From: an uncultured Lentisphaeria bacterium
GTDB lineage: Bacteria; Verrucomicrobiota; Lentisphaeria; Victivallales; UBA1829
Length of the DNA: 64,000 bases
Assembly (NCBI GenBank): GCA_905197955.1
Contig: CAJKAR010000026.1
Coordinates: 8,483 to 72,482, forward strand
Direction: 5' to 3'
Both the position numbers and the translations under genes were made by a program. The stretch's first letter is position 1, and the number at the start of each line of letters is the position of its first letter. Positions 57,597 through 64,000 of this stretch are shown one piece after another. Below the pieces are notes generated by a model. The model saw nothing but the letters and a program-made list of their open reading frames with translations, was not told where the DNA came from and did not search any database.

Positions 57597-57647
57597 TCAC
57601 ACGCAAGCCGATTCCCGTGATCCGGGATCAGCCCTCTCCTGACAGTT

Positions 57648-57702
57648 ACCATATTCCGGATTTTCTTTTTTTACAAAGATGAATCATGAGACAAAATGAG
57701 AC
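57648..57702 (-). promoter_or_regulatory. GH29-like promoter with operator candidate, copy 2
   Basis: On the minus strand GTCTCATTTTGTCTCA (57687-57702), 10 bp, TTGTAA (57671-57676), 17-base spacer, TATGGT (57648-57653). The layout copies the 54666-54721 promoter. Apart from this, 57597-57977 has no supported gene. Confidence 0.6.
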
Positions 57703-57977
57703 ATCCGCTTTTCTCCACGATTTCCAAAATCCCATAGCTCCGGAAACAATACGCCTTCCAATCCCGATTCAGCGAGTGATATTCGTGCGGAACGCCATCT
57801 TGCAGAAATGTTCCGGAACTCCTCCAAGACAACCGATTCTCCATCCCGTTTGAAAAAAACGACTTTTTCCGCAGCAGATGCTTCGGCTAAACAGCCCTTT
57901 CTTCGAACGGCCAATGCCGGAAGCCGATGAAATATGAATTTATGATCTTATCCATCCACCTCCCGAAACCGGAAATA

Positions 57978-58841
57978 TCATTCAAATAAAGAATCCGTTT
58001 GCGCGGAAATATGAAAATGACGGTTATGAATCCCCGCATTCCATCCGCAAAGCTGAGCGTAACAATCTATTGCATCGCGGCCTCTGAGACGGACCGTTGT
58101 CCCATCCAGCATCTCGGCGCCGCGCTGGATGAAAGGCACCATCTGATTGGGACAGAAGACCTGATAGATCACTTCAAAATTCTCTTCCACTTTCAACGGT
58201 TTGTAATCGGAGAGCTTCCGTATGGCGCGACAGGATTTTTCCCGGATCTCTGCAAGCACCTTCTCCGGAGGATAATGCATTACGGAATATCTGGAGAAAC
58301 CGCGCTTGCAGACCACTGTTTCCAGAGGTTTTCCATGAAAAGCCAGAGCATTGCGGCAGGCGGCGTAATCCCCCGCCACCAGAATGGTCGGTACACGATA
58401 GAACGCCGCACGGAGCATGGACAATTCCGATTCTCCAACCTCCTGTCCGTTCACGATGATTCTGGAAACCATATGACTGTTCCGGGTATGATTCAGATAG
58501 CCGTCCGGAACCCCTTGCCGGGCATGGGCTCCCAGAATCACATGCGCACAGAAGCCCGCATCCAAAAAGCTGACATGGCAGAGCGGCTCATGCGTCATGC
58601 ACATCTCAACACCGGGACGAAGACTGTTTGCACTGAAATTGAATCCGCCGCCGTGAAGATCCCACACGAGAATCTTCTCAGCACCCCCTTCCCTCAGTCC
58701 GTCGATGCATGCATTGATTTCACGAGTAAGACAATTAACGCTTTTTTCATCGTTGAACACCCGATTTCCGAGTGCTCCATCCGGAGCACCTTCCGTTCCG
58801 CTGCACCCTTCGAGGTCTGTTATAATCATTACTTTTTTCAT
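57978..58841 (-). CDS. M55 family (DppA-like) D-aminopeptidase
   Basis: 287 residues. 'KVMIITDLEGCSGTEGAPDG' is the M55 zinc-binding start (Asp, Glu), with 'ILVWDLHGGGFNF' and 'HVILGAHARQGVPDGYLNHT' giving further metal ligands. 'NSHMVSRIIVNGQEVGESEL' and 'VLVAGD'-type strand ('TILVAGDYAACRNA') complete the pattern. Known members are cytoplasmic zinc D-aminopeptidases. It follows a second M55 gene by 15 bp, making a tandem pair at the end of a glycosidase/SGNH operon. The substrate here is unknown. Confidence 0.85.
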   Translation of the reverse strand: MKKVMIITDLEGCSGTEGAPDGALGNRVFNDEKSVNCLTREINACIDGLREGGAEKILVWDLHGGGFNFSANSLRPGVEMCMTHEPLCHVSFLDAGFCAHVILGAHARQGVPDGYLNHTRNSHMVSRIIVNGQEVGESELSMLRAAFYRVPTILVAGDYAACRNALAFHGKPLETVVCKRGFSRYSVMHYPPEKVLAEIREKSCRAIRKLSDYKPLKVEENFEVIYQVFCPNQMVPFIQRGAEMLDGTTVRLRGRDAIDCYAQLCGWNAGIHNRHFHISAQTDSLFE

Positions 58842-58856
58842 TCCACCCTCCGTACT

Positions 58857-59738
58857 TCAATCCAAGTTCAGCGCCTGGAAAAAATCCGTTGTCCGGGAGT
58901 TGATTCCGAAACGTTTTCCATGGGCTCCGGGACTCCAGCCGTGCAGCTGGGCTCGGAGATCCAGGAAATCATCGCTTTCCAGAACAATCGTATTCTCCGC
59001 CGCCGGCTCATATCCCATGTGAATCCAGGGAGCCAGAAAATGAGGTGCCGTTGTCCGGACTTTCAATCGGTAAGGTCCGCTCATCGACCTGATCTTCCGG
59101 GAATCCCGCTTCCGGAGCGCCTCTTCCGCCTTTCGAGTCAATTCCCGGCAGACATCCACCGGAGAATGATTCATGCATTTCAAGCAGGAAAGCCCCTTTT
59201 TTGTTTCCACGGTTTCCATTTCTCCCCCGCAGAAACGCTGAGCCTCCCGGCAGGCTTTATCATCTCCGGAAACCAGAAGAACAGGGACCTGAAAATAAGA
59301 CGCGGTCAGAATATTCAACCCGATATCTCCAATGGGAAGACCGTTCAATTCCAGAGAATCGAAAATCCGGCTGTTCACACTGTGCGCCATAAACGCATCC
59401 GGCGTATGATTCATGGCAGTTGCTCCAAGCAGAATTGCTCCGTCGAATCCGGCATCCAGATGCATGACAGGACCGGCCGGATCACGGGAATCCGCAAAAT
59501 AGACTCCGGGACGAAGATCATAGATATTGAAAACCGGAGTCCCGGATGTGCAGCAGTTGTCCCAGACCAGAATCTCATTCGCCCCCGCGCGACGAAGACC
59601 ATCGATGCACGCATTGATCTCATTGAGCTGCTGCATTTTAGCATCCGCGGCAAGATCCGCGACAATTTTTCCGGAAGCATCCACAAATGCCCGGATTCCG
59701 CACAGGCCTTCACAGTCTGCATGAATTAAAATTTTCAT
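58857..59738 (-). CDS. M55 family (DppA-like) D-aminopeptidase
   Basis: 293 residues. 'MKILIHADCEGLCGIRAFVD' is the M55 start; 'GANEILVWDNCCTSG' has Asn-Cys where the sister gene has Leu-His-Gly, so one metal ligand differs. 'GAILLGATAMNHTPDAFMAH' and 'VPVLLVSGDDKACREAQRF' match the family. Paralogue of the gene 15 bp downstream. The changed ligand suggests altered metal binding or a different substrate, perhaps as part of a hetero-oligomer. Confidence 0.8.
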   Translation of the reverse strand: MKILIHADCEGLCGIRAFVDASGKIVADLAADAKMQQLNEINACIDGLRRAGANEILVWDNCCTSGTPVFNIYDLRPGVYFADSRDPAGPVMHLDAGFDGAILLGATAMNHTPDAFMAHSVNSRIFDSLELNGLPIGDIGLNILTASYFQVPVLLVSGDDKACREAQRFCGGEMETVETKKGLSCLKCMNHSPVDVCRELTRKAEEALRKRDSRKIRSMSGPYRLKVRTTAPHFLAPWIHMGYEPAAENTIVLESDDFLDLRAQLHGWSPGAHGKRFGINSRTTDFFQALNLD

Positions 59739-59778
59739 ATACCTCCATCTCCTTTCCGAGTCCTTTCTGCATCAGAGA

Positions 59779-60951
59779 TCAAAGATTCAGCGCTTCCCGC
59801 AGGACAGGAAGAACCCGTTTGTACATCATGTAGAATCCCAGATCGTTCGGATGACAGTTGTCGACCGTGCACATGGCATCTCCGGCTTCGCCGAAGAGTT
59901 CGCTGCCGTCGATGAACCAGACCTTCCGGTCTCCCCGGGCAACCGCGTTTTCATAGGTCTTCCGGATGACGTCCCTGCGGGCTTTGGAAATGTGGGAACA
60001 TTGAGAGAGTATGATGACGGGCAGTTCCGGCCTTGCCTTCCGAACCGTCAGAAAGAATGCCTCATGGGTATCTTTCAAATGCTGTACCGAGGGCGCATTG
60101 TAGTCATAATCCAGAGCAAATGCGGCAAGATCCAGCTCTGCAATCGCCCGGGCAAGCGCCAGTTCGCCCTTCGCACTGCCGGAGAATCCAAGATTGATCT
60201 GTGGAGCATCCACCGCACGGCAAAGCATTGTGGTATAGTTATTTGCCGGACGCGATGCGCAGCCCCCCATCGTGATGGAAGATCCGTAAAAAAGGATCGG
60301 CTTTTTGATTTTCTGTGGATCCGGCGGGAGAATCCGGCTTCCGGGCCGAATCCCGAGTTCCAAGGAAGAAACCCCGCTGTACAGAGGTAGATACACGATA
60401 TAATTCCGCATTTTCCCGCCTGGCATGTGCGCAAGAAACCGTTCCAGAGGTTTTCCGCCCCGCGACGGCTGGGCGGATCCCAGATATTTTTCTTTCCCGT
60501 TCTCATCGGTGGTATACAGATCAACTCCGCCGCTGCCGGAACGCGGCATGTGATTCATGTCGCTGAAGCCTTTCCAGATATACTTTATCCGAATCGTCAG
60601 GAATGGAGAATCCGTCTTGAAACGGATCGCTCCGCCGGAGGTATGATTCGCCAGTTCCAGCACCCCTTTGTTCACATCTTTCTGTGTAAGATTCTTCGGA
60701 ATCCGGTACAGGGGGTCCCCTTCTTTCCACCAGGCGAACCCGGTAACCTCGAACGGTTTTGCCAGAGCGTTGTAATAGTGGACCTTGCGATTTCCGACCA
60801 TCGCCGGCTGGAAATTTTTGTCGATAGCCGAAATATCCTCTTCGGCTCTTCCCGGAAGCCCCGCAGCAAGCCCCGCCATCCCGATCAATATGCAAAGCAT
60901 CCATTTCGAACAGATGCCTCTCTCCTTCTTCGGCATTTTTGAATCCGCCAT
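59779..60951 (-). CDS. secreted SGNH/GDSL hydrolase
   Basis: About 390 residues from the ATG at 60951; the frame is open to 61020, and 60936 is another option. A signal peptide lies at 'SKWMLCILIGMAGLAAGLPG' (RA-EE cleavage). Residues ~35-200 are a beta-sandwich; the SGNH core follows with 'PILFYGSSITMGGCASRP' (block I Ser), 'NLGFSGSAKGELALARA' (block II Gly), a block with 'LDYDYN' in place of the usual GxND, and 'MCTVDNCHPNDLGFYMMYK' (Asp-x-x-His). Likely a carbohydrate esterase acting outside the cytoplasm. It follows a GH-A gene by tens of bases and precedes the M55 pair. Confidence 0.8.
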   Translation of the reverse strand: MADSKMPKKERGICSKWMLCILIGMAGLAAGLPGRAEEDISAIDKNFQPAMVGNRKVHYYNALAKPFEVTGFAWWKEGDPLYRIPKNLTQKDVNKGVLELANHTSGGAIRFKTDSPFLTIRIKYIWKGFSDMNHMPRSGSGGVDLYTTDENGKEKYLGSAQPSRGGKPLERFLAHMPGGKMRNYIVYLPLYSGVSSLELGIRPGSRILPPDPQKIKKPILFYGSSITMGGCASRPANNYTTMLCRAVDAPQINLGFSGSAKGELALARAIAELDLAAFALDYDYNAPSVQHLKDTHEAFFLTVRKARPELPVIILSQCSHISKARRDVIRKTYENAVARGDRKVWFIDGSELFGEAGDAMCTVDNCHPNDLGFYMMYKRVLPVLREALNL

Positions 60952-61035
60952 ATTCTGCACCCCATGAAAATTGGTCAGCTTATTTTTTGTCCTGTATCCT
61001 CGAAATAAAATACACCGCAAACGGAAGATGCCAAA

Positions 61036-63945
61036 TCAGCGTTCGGCAAATTCCACATAAAGCGACGGACCGTTCGGAATCGCCGCAGTATTGACGACTA
61101 AGGAGAGTTGTTCTCCGTTCTTTTTCAGCGGCAGTTCGGCTAGACGGGACCCGTCGATGCCGAGCGCCCAGGCTTTGAGGGAAGCTGCATACTTTGTTTT
61201 CAGCGAAACCGAAAAAGTTCCGGTTTCCAGCAGAATCGGCAAAGTCCCGTTCTGAAGGCGCTGGAAATGATCATCCGAAACAAACGACATTCCCGAATTC
61301 AATGCATTGGTCACCAGAAACAGCAGCATGCGTTTAGATTCATTCAACGCTTTCCGTCCGTCGATGGAGGCCAGCGCGACACATCCCCGACGGTTCATTC
61401 CATTCACGGCGAAATTCGGGAAAGCCGCCTTGCTCCCGGCTTCTCCGCAAACGCCCTGGAAACGAGCGGTATTGATCGTCATGAATTTTCCGGAAGCATC
61501 CATCAGCAGTTCTCCGGTGGAGCTCTCGTAGATTGTTTTGTCGCTGTCGGTCCGATTGTTCCGAGGCAGCAGTCCGCGTTTCTTCAGGTCGCGGACAAGG
61601 GCATCCAGATCAAAAATACTGTTCTTCGTATCCGTAATGCTCGAATCCAGCTGTCGGACCTCCACCGAGGATCCGCCGACCCGGTTCATCACAACTTCCT
61701 TCTCCGCGACAGGTTTTTCTGTAAGATCCACAGAACAGTTTCCCAGAAGGGAAAGCAGCAGCTGAGTTGAACTCACGGATTCCCGGCTGCTGCCGCTGCG
61801 AAGCACTTCCTCAAGATCCACTTTGATCCGGAAGGCAAGGTCGGACTGCTTGACATCTCCGCGACGGAACAGCAGGTTCGTCATCAGTTCCGCCGCTCTG
61901 GACACGGGATCATGCCTGATTTCGTATGTCGTGATCGGATAGTTCCGATGCGTGGTGACCGGCATGAAGAACGCGGTCAGCGCATCATACCCGTTGAGCG
62001 CGGCATATCCCCCCATGATGAATCCCTGTTCATAACGGTACTTGTTCCAGAACGTATGTCCATGTTCGGTCACCGTGAACGGTTTTCCGTACTGGCGCAC
62101 GCAGTTGTAACTCCGGATAATATTCGCCGCGGCTCCGATGGAACTGGCCTGCGGAACCCTGCCGCCTTTCTGGATTCCGCCGCCAAGAGGATGCGCATGA
62201 TATCCGTTTAAAGAGACGAAATCAAAATCCTTCCGGACCTCACAGTCCCGCATGGATCTCCCCAGCAGAAAGGAAGTTACAGGTCCCTTGAATCCGATCT
62301 TGCGGAGGAAAGCCCGTTCCTTCCGGTAAAGTCCGCTCTCCTGTTCCGTGATGAATTCCGCACGATCCCGAAGCACCTGACCGGGTTTGTCCATGCCAAG
62401 GTTGTGAAAGGTCCGGATATCCTCGAAACTCTTCAGGGATTCCGCCTCTTTGCCCCATGCTTTTTTGAGAGCGGCAAAGGTTTTGTACTTCTCTTTCAGG
62501 AACTTGCGGAAGAGCGGTGCATATTTGTCGGTCGCGCGCCAGAAGACGAATTCCTGTTCGTTGTTGCAGTCGATCAGCACGATCTGCGGATCATCAATCC
62601 AGCGCATTCCGGTGTAAGGATTTTTATGAGTCAGGACCTTTTCCGCGGCTTCGCACCAGGATTTCAGGGACTCCGGATTCAGATACAGATTCCAGCCCTT
62701 CTCTTCCATGTTTCCATAGGGATAGGCGTTTTCGAAATGAAAGGTGGGGATCATAATGGAAATCATCACATAGATTCCCCGTTTTTTCAGACAGGAAACG
62801 AAATAATCCATGCGATCGACCACATTCTGAGAGAAGAGTCCCGGCTTGAGCACATTCCATCCTTCTTTCGGATCATACCATCCACCGTTATCCCTCAGGG
62901 CCGAAGCCCAGAAGCGGATCAGATTGTAACCGGCCCGCTGAATCTGATCGGCATAGCGTTCGATCATTTCCTTGTCGCCGAGCTCAATGGCGGTTCCGAA
63001 GTAGCGTCCGAAATCGCGCCCCATGCAGGCGCTCATGAAACGAACCGGAATTCCCGGACGCTTTTCAAATTCAAAATGTCCGCTTTTCCCGATGACAAGA
63101 CGTCCGAATTCTCCGGCGGTATGTTTCGGATACAAAACGGAAAAATCCAGCGCGCTCCCCGCTTTCGGAACCGGATGAATTCTCTCCGGCAGCGGTTTCC
63201 AGATATCATCGGCTTTCATCACCAGAATCTTACTTTCCGGATACGCGAACTTGATATCGGAAACGGTTGCGCCGATCAGCATCCACATGGCTGTTGCTCC
63301 GGGTTCTTTCCGGAAGGTTATCTTCGCAATCGTGCCGATTTCGGCCGGGATTTCAAAGCGGGATACATAGGCGGCGCCGACTCCGCCCTGGGCGACGATC
63401 CGGGTTCCCACAACCGCATTCGAAGCTCCGTTTCCGCCCCACCACTCCGCAAGATCGCGACCATACACAACGGGCAGTTCCGCGCGTTTCCCGTTTGTGC
63501 CTTCCAGCAGAACGGTACCTGTTCTGGTATTCTTTGCCTGCTCCCAGGCGGAACAATGCAGGAGATACAGATATTTCCCGGCGGTTCCGGCGGGGGGCTT
63601 CACTTCCACGCTTTTCGGTCCTTGCGGCAGTTTCGGACACTCGAAGACGACAATCGACTTGCCATTGTTTTTCCGGGGATCAATGATTTTGAAAGGAACA
63701 TTGGCAAAGTTTTTATTCTTCAGGGGAAAGGTAGAAGCATCGTGACTGGCACCCTGATCGTGCCATCCGCCCTTCCCGTCGCCAGCGACCTCATCGGCGA
63801 ACCCCATATTGACGCCCCCCTCCAGATTCAGAAGAGTTCCGAGCGACTCCACTTTCAAGTCGCGGAAGAAAAGCGCTCCTTTCGCGTCCTTCAGATAAAG
63901 CGCCAGACGACCGTTGATAACATCATCCGGCATATCAATTTCCAT
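61036..63945 (-). pseudogene. clan GH-A glycosidase, N-terminally truncated paralogue of 14524-17811
   Basis: 969 residues, no signal peptide. It begins 'MEIDMPDDVINGRLALYLKD', which aligns to about residue 150 of the 14524-17811 protein, so the signal peptide and first sandwich are missing. An in-frame TGA lies 18 bases upstream, and the DNA beyond (63954-64000) is a hairpin plus T-run, not coding. The rest is intact: shared domain ('DEVAGDGKGGWHDQGASHDA'), barrel with 'LIDCNNEQEFVF' (Glu ~462) and 'FTVTEHGHTFWNKYRYEQGF' (Glu ~626). Either a rearranged gene or an assembly join. First gene of the SGNH/M55 operon. Confidence 0.65.
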
Positions 63946-63953
63946 CCTGTTAT

Positions 63954-63986
63954 GTAAAAGTCAAGGGGCTGAACCCTCTATTTTAC
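63954..63986 (+). terminator. terminator-like hairpin at the truncated GH-A end
   Basis: GTAAAA and TTTTAC close the stem, GGGG/CCC near the top, then GTTTTTTGTTTATT. Shape fits a plus-strand rho-independent terminator, but no plus-strand gene ends here. Confidence 0.45.
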
Positions 63987-64000
63987 GTTTTTTGTTTATT

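Noticed and set aside
57684..57914. Minus-strand ORF of 76 residues before the GH29-like gene
   Set aside because: No Shine-Dalgarno, no recognisable motif, and its 3' end covers the operator candidate; read as chance.
62404..63957. Plus-strand ORF of 517 residues
   Set aside because: Antisense shadow of the GH-A gene; its composition mirrors that gene and it has no motif.
1..64000. CRISPR arrays, tRNA and rRNA genes
   Set aside because: No array of regularly spaced repeats and no cloverleaf or rRNA core sequence was recognised in the gaps. The reading was by eye, so a divergent tRNA could be missed.

Overview
The window looks like chromosomal DNA of a carbohydrate-degrading bacterium of the Lentisphaerota (Victivallis-like), or a close PVC relative. 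This is an inference from gene content. Very large secreted glycosidases are paired with pseudopilin-like proteins (FTLIELLIVIAIIAIL-type N-termini, C-terminal H-Xn-DG), the transcription factors are mostly sugar-type GntR/LacI/AraC proteins, and no SusC/SusD genes are visible. I recognised no rRNA, tRNA or CRISPR array.

Layout. 1-3468 (+): 5'-cut heparinase II/III-like lyase, 2-hydroxyacid dehydrogenase and a secreted two-domain protein. 3481-4400: IS3-family remnant and debris. 4604-10315 (-): operon GntR regulator, pseudopilin, CBM96-like protein, GH39-like enzyme. 10400-12290: patchwork of IS3 remnants, hairpins and one AT-rich gene. 12339-14097 (-): radical SAM/SPASM maturase with a candidate RiPP precursor. 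14524-19660 (-): operon GntR, pseudopilin, GH-A enzyme. 20909-21575 (+): second RiPP precursor locus with an upstream element like that of the first. 21993-28490: AraC regulator divergent from a GH43-like/pseudopilin in-frame fusion and a LamG-GH39-like enzyme. 28754-34684 (-): DUF4011 helicase-Vsr (Hhe-like) defence protein. 35811-48803: LacI regulator divergent from an operon of pseudopilin, GH38, GH42-like, GH-A and a frameshifted sialate O-acetylesterase. 49133-57596: GH2-like giant and pseudopilin (-), LacI (+), GH29-like enzyme (-). 57978-63945 (-): operon of an N-terminally truncated GH-A enzyme, SGNH hydrolase and two M55 peptidases.

How it works together. At least five loci repeat one plan: a one-component sugar regulator, one pseudopilin of its own, then one to four glycosidases, most with signal peptides. 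Five glycosidases also share a non-catalytic KGGWxDQG domain. The region reads as a series of small polysaccharide-utilisation units, each with its own pseudopilin. Two stretches do not fit: the defence helicase, and a split RiPP system whose two precursor loci share leader segments and an upstream DNA element while only one radical SAM enzyme is present.
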